Shown here: positions 1 through 10,716 of the stretch, piece by piece
Position numbering within the stretch: the first letter of the stretch is position 1
Layout of the letters: every line of letters begins with the position of its first letter
The notes under the pieces: model-generated
Seen by the model: the letters and a program-made list of their open reading frames with translations, nothing else
Told to the model about the DNA's origin: nothing
Database searches by the model: none
Program-made: the position numbers and the translations under genes
Source of the DNA: Endocalyx cinctus
Taxonomy: Eukaryota > Ascomycota > Sordariomycetes > Amphisphaeriales > Apiosporaceae
Direction of reading: 5' to 3'
Length of the DNA: 64,000 nucleotides
Assembly: GCA_001600455.1 (NCBI GenBank)
Contig: BCKC01000004.1
Location: 4,142,915 to 4,206,914, forward strand

Positions 1-282
1 CGTAGCGGCGGCTGTCCGGGTATCATGTATGCCGAAGGCACCGACGAAACCTGCGTTAGCGGGTGGGTGAGCACCGTCCAAGGTCTGCGATATAAAGACT
101 TCCAGTGCGTTCATAAGCCAGCGAGCATGTCCGTCTCAATCTCTGCACAGCAGCGGCAACAGGACAGTGATGATACCGGTTTCGTAGAAGTCGGATCCAC
201 GGCGGAATTTGCCGAGAGGATGGAGAAGAAAGGCTTGCTGTCTTGGTGGAAGGTCGGTATGGGCTATGAATCTGCAGATTGA
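1..282 (+). CDS. 3' end of RWD / Prp3 C-terminal-domain-like gene (partial)
   Basis: The reading frame is open from the first base and ends in TGA, so the window holds only the last 93 residues of a gene that starts to the left. It opens with a GCPGIMYAEG stretch, then WVSTVQGLRYKDFQCV and a C-terminal segment ending in WWKVGMGYE. A Gly-Pro-Gly-Ile-hydrophobic-Glu-Gly strand followed by Trp and a Leu-Arg-(Tyr/Trp)-Lys block resembles the C-terminal domain that follows RWD in RWDD2-type proteins (Prp3 C-terminal/DUF1115 family). That assignment is from memory of the family pattern and is tentative; molecular role is not known from this fragment. A 780-bp spacer separates it from the next gene on the same strand. 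Confidence 0.55.
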   Translation, partial: RSGGCPGIMYAEGTDETCVSGWVSTVQGLRYKDFQCVHKPASMSVSISAQQRQQDSDDTGFVEVGSTAEFAERMEKKGLLSWWKVGMGYESAD

Positions 283-1060
283 AGACGGTCTCGTGATGAA
301 TTAACGGCAAACCTGGTATCTCTAACCGGGCAAGTCATCTTTATTATAAAGACCCTTAACCTGGTCTAGAATAATCACGATACCCGGTACGGCCATTCTT
401 ACGCCACCAGTTAGGCGAAGCGGGACGAGGGCCAAACATCACCAAGGGTACTTGTGAGCCCCGAGTACTTGCGAGCTGGCACATCCTCTACAATTCCCGA
501 TTTATAGTAAATCTCACTTGATGTGCCATATGACTGCGGCCGCAGAAGCTGCTCACAAATCAGCTTTTTGGTTTGATTGGCCACTAGCTCCTTTCCCTAG
601 AGCAGGTTTCCTTTCACCCTGTTTACTCATCTTGAAGAAAGAAGAACGATAGGCCCATTACAAATTGCCTAGGCCGTGCTATATATATACTAACCCATGA
701 GACCTTCGATGGGCCTACTTTAATACGATGCCGTATTTGGTCTTGTGGGGGATAGCCTGGGGAATTGAGCCGCCCGGCAATTTAACAAACCAACTTTGAG
801 AACCGCTCAGCCAATCACAACCGAGATATTTATTGTTTTCTTATTGAGTAAATAAGAAATATCACCGAATTCAGCTCACGGAATATATCGATCCATTTTT
901 TCGAGAGCATCCATGTCGAAGCAGGCATAAAAACCACGGCATGTTAGCAACACATGTCGATCTTCTCTCTCTCGATTAAAACAATAAGAGTAATCCACCG
1001 CACATCCTACGTGAATCAAGACGATTTTCTTGGATCTATCCCGTCTCCGAATTATACACG
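283..1060. other. Intergenic spacer upstream of the AA9 gene
   Basis: No gene seen. It contains a short TA-rich run near 679-689 and, at about 746, one GTGGGG that fits the SYGGRG-type site bound by CreA-like carbon repressors; a single match of this length is expected by chance and is only a hint. The last 100 bases before the ATG at 1061 are pyrimidine-rich, as is usual for fungal 5' leaders. Confidence 0.4.
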
Positions 1061-2267
1061 ATGAAGTCTTTCCTCTACGCTGCCCTTGCGGTGGCCTCCG
1101 CGACCAATGTCGCCGCTCACTCGCTATTCCAGGATTTGTGGGTCGATGGCGTGGATATGATAAGTATCCCGACTTGGAGAACTCTTTGGATTACAAAATC
1201 ATGCTGACTTCCGTGCACGGGTCCCAGTGTATCCGACTGCCCTCTAGTAACTCTCCCGTTACGAACGTGAACAGCAACGATATTCGATGTAATGCTGGCG
1301 GGACCCGAGGTGTTTCGGGCAAATGTGCCGTAAAGGCAGGCTCCGTCGTCACGGTTGAGATGCACGCGGTAAGGAATTCATGAGAAATAAAATGAGAGTT
1401 GAAGAAAATAAAAGAACTCATATACTAATTAGTTCATTCACTAGCAACCTGGAGACCGATCTTGCAGCAGCGAGGCGATCGGTGGAGCTCACTACGGACC
1501 CGTCAACGTCTACCTCAGCCAGGTCTCCGACGCGACCACGGCCGATGGTTCGACATCGTGGTACAAGATCTTCGCCGACTCGTGGTCCGCCAAGGGCTCC
1601 GTGGGCGATGGTGACAACTGGGGAACCAACGACCTCAACTCCTGCTGCGGCCGAATGGACGTACCGATCCCGGCCGACACGCCGGCGGGCGACTACCTCC
1701 TGCGAGCCGAGGTGATCGCCCTGCACACGGCCGGGTCCTCCGGCCAAGCCCAGTTTTACATATCCTGCTACCAGATCACAGTTTCTGGCGGATCCGCCTC
1801 GGCCGCCGCCCTCCCCGCCGGTGTGAAGCTTCCCGGCGCCCTGAAGGCCAGCGACCCCGGCATTCTCGTCAACATCCACGCGAAGCTCGACCAGTACGTC
1901 AACCCCGGCCCGGCCGTCATCGCCAGCGGAACGACCAAGGCGGCCGGCTCGGGCTGCGGCGCCGGTTGCGCGTCGACTTGCAAGGTCGGTTCCGGACCCG
2001 TGGGAACGGTCATCTCGACGCCGCCTAGCTCTGGCTCTGGCTCCGGTGGCTCGTCGGGAGCGGCGCCTTGCGCGCAGGGACAGTTCCAGCAGTGCGGTGG
2101 CCAGGGCTACACGGGCTGCACTACTTGCGCTGTAAGTTTGAAAAGAACACTCTTATCATTGCCTGATCTTGGATTAATAGAGCCTGATATACTAATAACA
2201 AATGGTAATATAGGATGGTCTTTCATGCAAGGATGTCTCTGCTCCATATTACTCGCAATGTCAGTAA
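1061..2267 (+). CDS. Secreted AA9 lytic polysaccharide monooxygenase with C-terminal CBM1
   Basis: Copper enzyme that oxidatively cleaves cellulose or related glucans outside the cell. Proposed exons 1061-1150, 1228-1368, 1445-2131, 2214-2267 (323 aa). Residues 1-19 are a signal peptide, leaving His20 as the mature N terminus, one half of the copper histidine brace. The second ligand is His93 in GGAHYGP, preceded by the family signature QPGDRSC. His171, Gln180 and Tyr182 (QAQFYISC) complete the active site. A Ser/Gly-rich linker leads to a CBM1 (about 286-323) with CGGQGYTGCTTC and C-terminal cysteines. The last exon boundary is secure: splicing joins the two halves of the CBM1. The first intron is uncertain: the good-looking donor at 1164 puts the next exon out of frame, and only a weak GT at 1151 with the CAG ending at 1227 keeps it in frame, so exon 1 may carry an indel or sequence error. 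Confidence 0.9.
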
Positions 2268-4307
2268 ACGGGCTAAGATTAAATCATTAGTCAAAGGAAT
2301 AAAGCGATCCGAGAAACCAACGCTATCGTAACGTTACCCTATGGTAATATAATTACATAAGTACACTATATTCTTAAGGATCGAGAGAAATGTTGTACTT
2401 GAGAAATTTTGAAACGTGACAGCTGCACGGATCTTGAGTAGGCCTAGGTAGTAATAACATTACGAAGACAAGTATTTCACTGACACATGGCCAACAAAAT
2501 AAACTTACGCGTGTCCGAAGTGTCATTGTTTCGAAATTTTTAAGGTTAAAAAGAAAGGCATCTGTCAAATATCTCGACATGCTGGCCATGCGGATCTGAG
2601 ACTAGGTGCAAATGCATGACTTTTAGCTACGACCGACTTTTATAGGGTAGGGAGATCTTAAATTCCCAAGAAAAGATTTATTTTTAAAGAAGAGAGAGGA
2701 GGCTTTTAGACCATGTTGTGTTAACTATGACAAGGTTTGAGCCTCAGCCACAGGATGATGTGTGAAACCCAGTCGAACAAGAGAGGAGTAATGTGAAACC
2801 TGTCAACAGGGGGGTTTAGCTATTGCGGTACTCCGTAAGGAAGAAAGATTTCATATTCCCAACCAAGAATGAGAGGAGAAAAAAAAGAGTCAATCAAGAG
2901 TAAAAATACCCTTCACATTCAGATATATGATCCTAAATCAGCGTAACTTAATCTGACTCAAATCTTGAAGAAAACTTCATTTACTGTTTGGATAGAAAAA
3001 AATATCATATGTTTTATCTCGTTGTCGCGTCACGGTACCCCCTCTACCCGATTAACCGGATGTGGGGGTTGGCATTCCCCTTGAGAGATGCAGATATACT
3101 TTATTTATCCAAGTACGATTATGAGATTGCGTAAAAGTGATTATAATAATAACTACAACAAACTTGAACAAAGGTAGTATTCAATTCGGAACAATCCGAT
3201 CTATAATGCAAAAAGGTATTATAAACGGGCATGGTGGTTAAAAGTAGAATGTACCGAAATATTGATATGAATTTTGATTACAAGTACGTACGTTCGGAGA
3301 AATTTACCTTGTTTTTTTTGACCATTCTCCCTCTTAGCTGCGCCTTGTCCTCCTTTTTTGACTGTAATTGTAACCGAATTTATCTCCATGAGCCAATTCG
3401 TTAAATCCCATGGATCCAGTCAGAGCTCTTGTCATTCTATTCAAGAATATGAGCAACTTTTTCAATCTAATACTATTTACGCGAAACATGTCGCTGAGGG
3501 TGGTTGTCAGCTATGTCAAATATTTTTAAGGGATATATCAATTTTCAACGTCGCCAGCTGTTAAAAAAACACACAGATAGAACGAAAGATGGAAAGATGA
3601 AAAGATGAAAAAGAAAACGTCAAAACGTAGTTAGTAATAACAGTTCTGTTATGAGTGGGCTGTGAGAGGTCAATGCATGAACTGGATCATAGAGCATTAA
3701 CAAATATACTATATATACTAACCTACTCAGTACACTACCTAATCCCACGTGTAGGAGAAACCTCACAGAATTCGGTACCTAAGGGGGAAGGTATATACAT
3801 ATCTACTGAGCAGTGTAGTAGAAAATGGAGGTCTACTTCTTAATCATTGATTGCATAGTAGGATAATGTGGCTACATAGTACATGAGATGGGACTAAGTC
3901 TTGGCGTAAAACCTCCAAGTCGGCAGGTCGGCTGTGATGGTGAGCGGTGCGCACCATGTACTCCCCTGCATTGTCGGATCCTACTTTGGTACGCCTGAGC
4001 TGGGGACCCCTAGCTGAAAGCCTTGCAAGGGCCCCTTTTCAGTATCAGCCCCATACTACAATTCACTAGTAGACCAAATATACCGAACGATGGCACATGA
4101 TCGGACGGGATCAAGATAACTCAGTGCTATATATCTTCGGGAGATACCCCGAGGATGATGACTGTTGATGATGACCTCGTTGCAAACATACACACGTTCT
4201 TTTTGACTCCTTTTTCGTTTCCCCTTCCACTCCTTCGCAACCCCGTTCCATCCAACGGCCGGTCGCTGTCACTCTTTTAAATAATAAAAAAAAACATTAC
4301 CGCAGAG
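2268..4307. other. AT-rich intergenic spacer
   Basis: No convincing gene. Open frames here are short and lack recognisable domains. It carries a GTGACAGCTGCACGG stretch near 2416 that shares 14 bases with an arm of the inverted pair near 9.6 kb, and a GGGG...CCCC mini-palindrome near 3062-3080. From about 3900 the base composition rises in GC towards the promoter of the next gene, whose leader is C/T-rich. Confidence 0.4.
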
Positions 4308-6290
4308 ATGTACTTCACCACTGCGGCTGTAGTATCTGGGTTGGTCCTGTCGGCTGCGGCGAACCCAGTTGAACTCGTCCGTTTCCCTCCCCGACGCGAT
4401 ATCGCCAGATACTACCCGACCAGGTCGCTCATCAAGAAGGATGCGAACGCAACCTTTCCCCTCGACTTCTCGCTAGAGAATCAGTCGCTCTTTTCCGGGT
4501 AAGTCTCATCAACATCACTCTGAAAAGCCACTTCGCTCTCTTAACTGCCGATTAAAAAAAAAAAAAAAAAACGGGTCGCTAACTAGAACTCTATCTTAAC
4601 AGTCAATGGGACGTCCCCGCCAGCGATGTGGGCAACACATCATTCTCCCTTTCCGTCGAATGTGTTGACTGCCGCACGTTCGGAGAGATCGTAGCCTCGG
4701 CTATCTTCCCCGATGACTTGGAAGAAATTATCAAGAGTGTCGCCGACTTCAACCCGCTTAACGATATCTCTTTCGGAGTCATCTTCAACGGCGTCGGCGC
4801 CAACATCGAATTGGGTCTGAGCGCCGGTGCCGAGGGCTCTTTCTCCATCCCGTTGGTTCCGACAACGAGCCCTCTGGGAGTATCGGTAAGCGCATCGTCT
4901 CCTCTAAAACGCGTCCTCGCGGAAAGGAATGAAGTGGCTAACGATTGAATGAATGGATGAATTTATAGGGTCCCGGCTTCCAAATCGGCGCCACCTTTTC
5001 GATCGATCTCGTCTTGGGCTTCTCGGGCGAAATCGAAGCCACCGGCGGTTTCGCCGTCTCCATCCCCGACGGCTCGTCTTTCGATCTAGTATTCGACTCT
5101 AGCAAGGAGAACGGAGCTAACTTGTACGTACCGATTTAACCCTTCTTTCCTATCAACTCACGAAGCTAACACGAAATGATCACCACCAAAAAAGCGACGG
5201 AGCCATGGCATCTCTCATCCCTCTGAACATCGACGCGCCTATCAACGTGACGGCCGCCCTCCGATTCGGCATCCAAGCCGGCGCCGACACGCCCGACAAC
5301 CCGGCCATCGAGGCGAAGGCGGTCGCGAGCGCCTTCATCAACCTGCCCGAGGTGACCCTCGGCGGCGAGTTCTCGACCGAGCAGGGCTGCACCGAGGCCT
5401 TCGCCGAGATCAACATCAACCTGGGCGCCCAGCTCGAGCTCGGCGTCGAGATCGCCGGCCACGACATCATCGACATCGACCCTTCCGTCACGACCACCTT
5501 GTTCGCCGCCGCCATCTCGACCTGCTTCGGCGGCGCCGAAGCTACCGAAGCCGCTCTCCTCGCCGCGACCGCCACCACTTCCGCCGCCGGCTTGGTCACC
5601 TCCGCCCCGCCTTGCCCGGTCTCCCTCACGACGGTCACGTCGGCTAGCACGGCCACGCACACGGCTACGAGCTGCGCCGCCAACGTCGTCAACTGCCCGG
5701 CGAGCCTCGCGCAGGAGATCGTCGTCGTGGACGTCCAAACCATCACCTCGAGCGGCTGCCCCGTCAGCGTGAACGCCACCGCCACCACCGCCACCTCCTC
5801 CGTCGCCGCCGTCGATACCTCCGCCGCCGTTACCACCGCCATCTCCGCCGCCGCTAACACCACCAGCACCGCCGCCGCCACCGCGATAGTCGTACCCGGC
5901 AACAACAACGCCACCACCGCCGTCACCACCGCCGTCGCCGCCTTGTCCGCGCCCGCCGTCGTCACGGCCACGTACGTCAACAGCAAGAACGCCACCGTGA
6001 CCGTGACGGCGGCGTCCCTGCCCGGCGGCGTCGTCATCACGCGTCTCCCGGCGCCGGTCACGAGCACGCGCACGATCTACTCGTCCATTACCTTGCCGAA
6101 CCAGGGAACCGTCATCACGGCCGTGGCTCCGTCCGTCGCCGCCGCGACCGCCGCCGCCGTTACCCAAAACGTCGCCGCGTTGGCGGTGGCGGCGCCCGAG
6201 TACGTCACCGTCAGTACGGTGGTGACCCAATACGTTACCGTCGTCGCGACGGAGTACGCTTGTACGACGACGGGCTTGGCTCGGGCTTGA
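4308..6290 (+). CDS. Large secreted Ser/Thr/Ala-rich protein (cell-wall type)
   Basis: Four exons, 4308-4498, 4603-4885, 4969-5123 and 5195-6290, give 574 aa; all three introns have GT-AG ends and phase-compatible joins. Residues 1-18 look like a signal peptide (MYFTTAAVVSGLVLSAAA). The N-terminal half (about 60-300) is a predicted beta-rich region with alternating hydrophobics and repeated Gly-Phe motifs, resembling fungal secreted proteins of the DUF7223 kind (a resemblance from memory, not tested). From about residue 300 the protein becomes Ala/Thr/Val-rich with several Cys and VTV/TATT repeats typical of heavily O-glycosylated wall proteins. There is no hydrophobic C-terminal tail, so a GPI anchor is not supported. 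Function unknown; likely secreted or wall-associated. Exon 4 is strongly GC-rich, which produces long shadow frames on the other strand. Confidence 0.8.
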
Positions 6291-6846
6291 TTGGTTGGTT
6301 AGTTAGGGGATCGGATGTAACTTCGGTTACCTTCGGTTGGGGGTTGTAAGATGCTGAAACGCTGTAAAGTGATATACCCTATGCTTTGCTGTGTTATGGT
6401 TGAGTGGGGGAATAGAAAGAAGTTGGAAGACAATGTTCAATCTTAAGATAGAAAGATATGATCTTAATATTTAATTGTGTATAAGATGAACTTGGATTAG
6501 TCACCGTAATCACTAAATACTGATTAGTAACGTGAAGAATGTTGATGATACCTATGTATGCCAAAAAAAAAAAAAAAAGAGAAAGGTTTGCTGGAATTAT
6601 TCGAATTTATTCAGGACGACCTTTTGTCTAGCTCTCGGAAACTCCCAAGTGACCTTAATTGTGTAAACCCCGATTCATCTTCTGGGAAACACGTCCATTG
6701 AATAGACACGTATCAGTATATTGGATAGCACCATTTTCGAAAATATCAGATGATTCTCCTCCCCTTCTTGAACACCAACGTCTAAGTATAACGCCAAACA
6801 AAATCATGATGCATGCCTCCCAAATCAAGTGTTTTAAAAAGCCAGT
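6291..6846. other. Convergent 3' intergenic spacer
   Basis: Lies between the 3' ends of two convergent genes. It holds a poly-A run of 16 near 6563-6578 and otherwise low-complexity AT-rich sequence; no gene seen. Confidence 0.4.
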
Positions 6847-7518
6847 CTAGTGTTTCGCCGCCTCCTTTTTCTTCTTCTCCGCCGCCACCAGCTCATCCCA
6901 GCGCATGAAGCAAGGGTATCCCTCGATAAAAGTATTGCAGACCCAAGCGAACCACAGCTTCGTGCCGACGTCGACGCCGTGCTTCGGCAGCTTCCGGAAA
7001 GCCATCAAGCCGGCCTCGGTGCAGTGGATGATCAGGACCGGCACGACGATAGCGTTGACGAGCCAGACGTACCCCTTCGCGCCGTTCCAGGGCCACCAAG
7101 CGTCCAAAACGGCCGAAGCCGCCGTTCCTTCCCCGAAGAAGCCCGCGGCGGCGGCGAGGGCGTTGACGAAGTAGAACCCGACGCCGATCGAGGTCCCGAC
7201 GCCGCCGCCGTCGGGAAAGGTCCACTCGGCGACGCGCACGTCGCTGACGCCGAGACGGGATTGCGCGCGCTGGGCCATGTCGACGAGGCGCTCGCGGGCG
7301 TCGGCGAGGGATTTCATGGGCGGGTCGATGGCTACCGAGTGCGTGCCCGAGGAGGAGGCGACGGTCATCGAGGCGAGGTCGAGGTCGACGAGCTTCGCGT
7401 CGGAGGAGGCGGACGTCGAGAGGCCGTTGAAGGCGCGCAGGTATAGGGATAGCTCGGCCGAGTGCTCGCGGTTCATGTGTCCGACGATTCGCGTCTTGGC
7501 CGCGTCGGAAGAAGCCAT
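6847..7518 (-). CDS. DUF2470 domain integral membrane protein
   Basis: Single-exon gene of 223 aa. The N-terminal 100 residues (ARIVGHMNREHSAEL-type opening, then the LVDLDLASMTV strand and an ARERLVDMAQRAQ helix) match the DUF2470 fold found at the C terminus of HugZ-type heme-binding and pyridoxamine-oxidase-like proteins, where the HMNxDH histidine is typical; here it is HMNREH. Three hydrophobic segments follow at about 112-135, 149-174 and 186-206, and the tail is Lys-rich (EKKKKEAAKH), which could act as an ER-type cytosolic signal. Fungi have such DUF2470-plus-membrane proteins of unknown function. The start is the first ATG in a long open frame followed upstream by AT-rich DNA. Confidence 0.8.
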   Translation of the reverse strand: MASSDAAKTRIVGHMNREHSAELSLYLRAFNGLSTSASSDAKLVDLDLASMTVASSSGTHSVAIDPPMKSLADARERLVDMAQRAQSRLGVSDVRVAEWTFPDGGGVGTSIGVGFYFVNALAAAAGFFGEGTAASAVLDAWWPWNGAKGYVWLVNAIVVPVLIIHCTEAGLMAFRKLPKHGVDVGTKLWFAWVCNTFIEGYPCFMRWDELVAAEKKKKEAAKH

Positions 7519-8122
7519 GTTGTTGTTTTGTTTTTTTACTCAATTGCAAAGCTTGAACCTCCTAAAGAAACAATGTTAAATGGAATACGAAGGAAGGAAA
7601 TATAATTAATTGAACAAGGAGAAGGAAAATGAGGGGAAATGGATTGTAGATCAAGTTTGGCATTGACACTAAATTAATACATTATGGGATGATGTTCTGT
7701 TCTATTTCGAATTAGCTTCAGCTATGATTTCTATAATTAAAATATTACTTACTTTTACTTACTTTTACTTACTGTGTACTATTTTCAGGGTCCACCTCGG
7801 CCCGGACTTTGGGGGTATTTCTATTTACAGCGAGGAATGATTACGATCAGCTGGTACCAGCTGTGAGATTAAGCTGTGCTTGAATAAAGTACTTAAGTAT
7901 ATGACCAATTGAGCCAACCTGAACTTTAATGATATCCATGGATATGTCCCTTAGGACAGCGGTGCATAGTTTTAGAACTTAGAAAAAACAACAATCTTTT
8001 TCCCTCCAAAATAATAAGTCTTCTTTCTTTATTAAGGCCTATGAGTACATCCCTACCACCGGGGCGGGAGGATTAGGATTTGAATCGAGCCAAGGCCAAC
8101 CACGACCAGAAAGCATCGACGT

Positions 8123-8338
8123 AACGAACCGCCTGTTGCACCATACGATGGGGAAGGCTGTGCCAAATTCAGACCAAAATGGGAAGGGCCGCTTGAAGTC
8201 ATCGAGGTTCATTCAGCGATATCAATGACAATTGGGGATTCGATTACCCGGCGTCGACCACATCGAGTGCATCTGAACAGCGTCAGGGAATGCGCGAGCG
8301 CAAACACAGTCCAGATATACCTGAAGAGATTTATCTAG
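8123..8338 (+). mobile_element. Decayed LTR-retrotransposon pol fragment (integrase C-terminal-like)
   Basis: One frame reads through about 70 codons to a TAG and contains AKFRPKWEGPLEVIEVH followed, 15 residues on, by RRRPHRVHLNSV. A Lys-Trp-x-Gly-Pro-(x)-x-Val block followed by a His-Pro/His-Arg-Val-His-Leu line is the usual ending of Ty3/gypsy-like integrase regions. No LTRs, protease, RT or RNase H were found around it, so this is an isolated remnant in an AT-rich spacer. It could alternatively be a relic of another integrase-bearing element. Confidence 0.45.
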
Positions 8339-8425
8339 AAGCAAGGTACATCCAATACTTAGGTACGTAGACATCAGCTCAGGTCAGGTATTTGGGTTTC
8401 GGGGAGCTACTGAACCTTAATATTC

Positions 8426-8460
<35 letters not shown>

Positions 8461-9575
8461 CGAAATACCTTATGGAAATAATTCTGGTTAATAAGAGTTG
8501 GTCTAAACGACGTGTTGGTTGCTAGCTTTGGTCAACTTATGTGCTTCATTTTGACTTGGACTCCGATCTCTCTGCCGGGCTTCCAAGATCGCTAGCCTTG
8601 GTCAACATTACAATAACCCAATTGAAGTTTACGTGTGGATAAACATTAATGTATTTCTGACATACCCCATCTTCCAGATGTGGTCTTGCCAGAGGTCGAT
8701 GTTTTCCCGTTTCCTTAAGTTTCATCAACCTCCAGGTATGAAAAATATTCCATCATTAATGGGATAATTTTTCCCACGAAGCTCAGGATGCCTTTTACAA
8801 TCGTGGTGAACGGGGTGTATTTTATTTTACGCCAATGATTAGGTAATCCTTCCGATATAGCTGATCTCCGTTCATTACAGGGCATCCATGGATATGCCCA
8901 GGAACCCCACCATCACCAGAACTTCTCATCTTGAGCACTTCACAATAACATCAGAATCGGTCATCCAATTTGATTCACATTAGTATTCTTCAAAAGATCT
9001 CCTTGGTCTGTTACTGTTTTGAATTTTTTTTTTATTCTCCGCATAAATATCAGTAAAGGAGTTGTAATTGTGTGTTCTATAGATTACAGGGATGCTACAG
9101 TATTGTATTCGTGGTCCTTTCAAACGTAACAAATAAAATAAAAAAGATTCAGTCAGCCTCTAATTGTAACTATTAAGTTCGTCAATTCAGATTCGAACAC
9201 TCTCCCTTGCAAATTCCTTTTCGTGAATTAACATGAAATTGATAGTAAGTTAACATAAACATTTTTCGTGCTTATTACTCCTTTGTAATTACAACTAAGG
9301 GTAATGACGATATTGAAGAAGCCGTGTGCATGGTATCGTATCCATAGATATAAACTTATGTGTAAGCTGAGCTCATACCAATTTCCCAGCTTTAATATTA
9401 GAACTGGAATCGACCCTGTTATTTCCTCAACTTCTCAGAACTCTTCTGTCTATCAAGGAAAGTCATATTTTTAGGTATACTTTTTGTTTCAATTACCAAG
9501 TCAAGTAACTGCGTCACAAGTCTATTCACCTATGAGCAAAGCCGGCAGGAACTCGGGAGTTCTGTTAGCTGCACT

Positions 9576-10193
9576 TTGATTTTTGACAGCTGCACGGCAA
9601 CTATTCCCTAAGCCTAATTCAGTACGGAGAACTCCGTAAAGTGTACAGCATTACTACTACCGCTAATAGAGAGCATAATGAGGTAGCAGGTACTTCATAC
9701 ATTGTTTGACCAAGTACCCCTAGGTAGGTAAAAACTAACTAGGGAAAACTAGTACTCGGGCCGTACCTTAGGTAGATTCTAGAAAATACTTTCAGTCGAG
9801 TGTTATTCTTATACTAGAACCTCGGTTTGTTAAATATTGAAACAACTGTAAGTTGTGATGTGGTAAGGCTTATTCGTTAATTTACTGGCACACACCCACT
9901 AACCCCATTCATTGTATCACGTATTATCACGGCTCATATAAATCAATGTTCAATTGATACTCGATCATATCTTGACCAATAGTTGGTCGATTCTTTTGAT
10001 ATATATATATATATATCTTTGACTTGCGATTTTCAGTACCCATCTAATATAATTTTTCACTTTTTTTTTTCTTACTTTTAATTATTTCATTGATTCATAG
10101 TGGTGATAAAAAATGGTATATTTATATGTAGCCAACTACCTATATCTACATTTGGGAGCAGCAGTTAATCATAATGCAGCTGTCAAAAATCAA
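9576..10193. repeat. Perfect 19-bp inverted pair enclosing ~580 bp of AT-rich DNA
   Basis: TTGATTTTTGACAGCTGCA at 9576-9594 is matched by its exact reverse complement at 10175-10193. Similarity continues imperfectly outwards (CTGTTAGCTGC against CTGCTACCTGC), so the full arms may span roughly 9562-10209. There is no coding capacity inside and no obvious target-site duplication. A non-autonomous DNA transposon relic is the simplest reading. Confidence 0.5.
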
Positions 10194-10716
10194 GGTCGCA
10201 GGTAGCAGATCTCATTTCAAGCAGGTAAATCACCATAGACCAAAATTCATAGAGAAATCTACTTCTTCAAAACACGACACCGGGGCATTTTCTTTAGCTA
10301 CCGGGGCACAAAAAGAAGAACAATGATATAAACTAAACTAGATGGGTATAAACTAAACACAAATCCATAAATCCTAAATCCAATGCAACAGGCTTTCAAG
10401 CCGGGGTATATCACTTTTCCTTTTCCCCAAAAAAACCCAAACTCCAAAATATGCAAAAAGCAAATCGTTATGTTCCGCCTCGGTTTCTGTGAGGGTTCTA
10501 TTCTCTCAACGGGTACGGGTGATATATAGCGGAGGTAGAGGAGAGAGGAGAGTTGAAAGAGACAGAGAGGCGGTAGATGAGAGAGGAGAGGAGAGGTAGA
10601 GGGTGTAGAGTAGGTTGGGCGGTAGATGATCTATAAAGAGGTCGACGAGCTAGAGGAGGTACGAGGGGTCTCGGCCATCGAGGATAGGCGTTATGCGGCG
10701 GTGAGATGTACTAGGA

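Larger units (their letters stand above)
7519..10716. other. 3.2-kb AT-rich spacer with mobile-element debris
   Basis: No intact gene. Contents: short tandem ACTTACTTTT units near 7746-7775, a decayed retroelement reading frame at 8123-8338, a run of 30 T at 8428-8457, a 19-bp inverted pair at 9576-9594 and 10175-10193, a TA dinucleotide run at 9999-10016, and a purine-rich block (GAGAGG repeats) at 10540-10610 just downstream of the regulator gene. High AT content outside these patches is compatible with repeat-induced point mutation, but I did not compute RIP indices. Confidence 0.5.

Noticed and set aside
5166..6230. Long Gly/Arg/Asp-rich minus-strand frame
   Set aside because: Antisense shadow of the GC-rich exon 4 of the secreted protein; composition is an artefact of GCC/GTC codons on the other strand.
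6850..7549. Long frames on both strands over the DUF2470 gene
   Set aside because: Arg/Pro-rich shadows with no domain; the chosen frame has DUF2470 and membrane segments.
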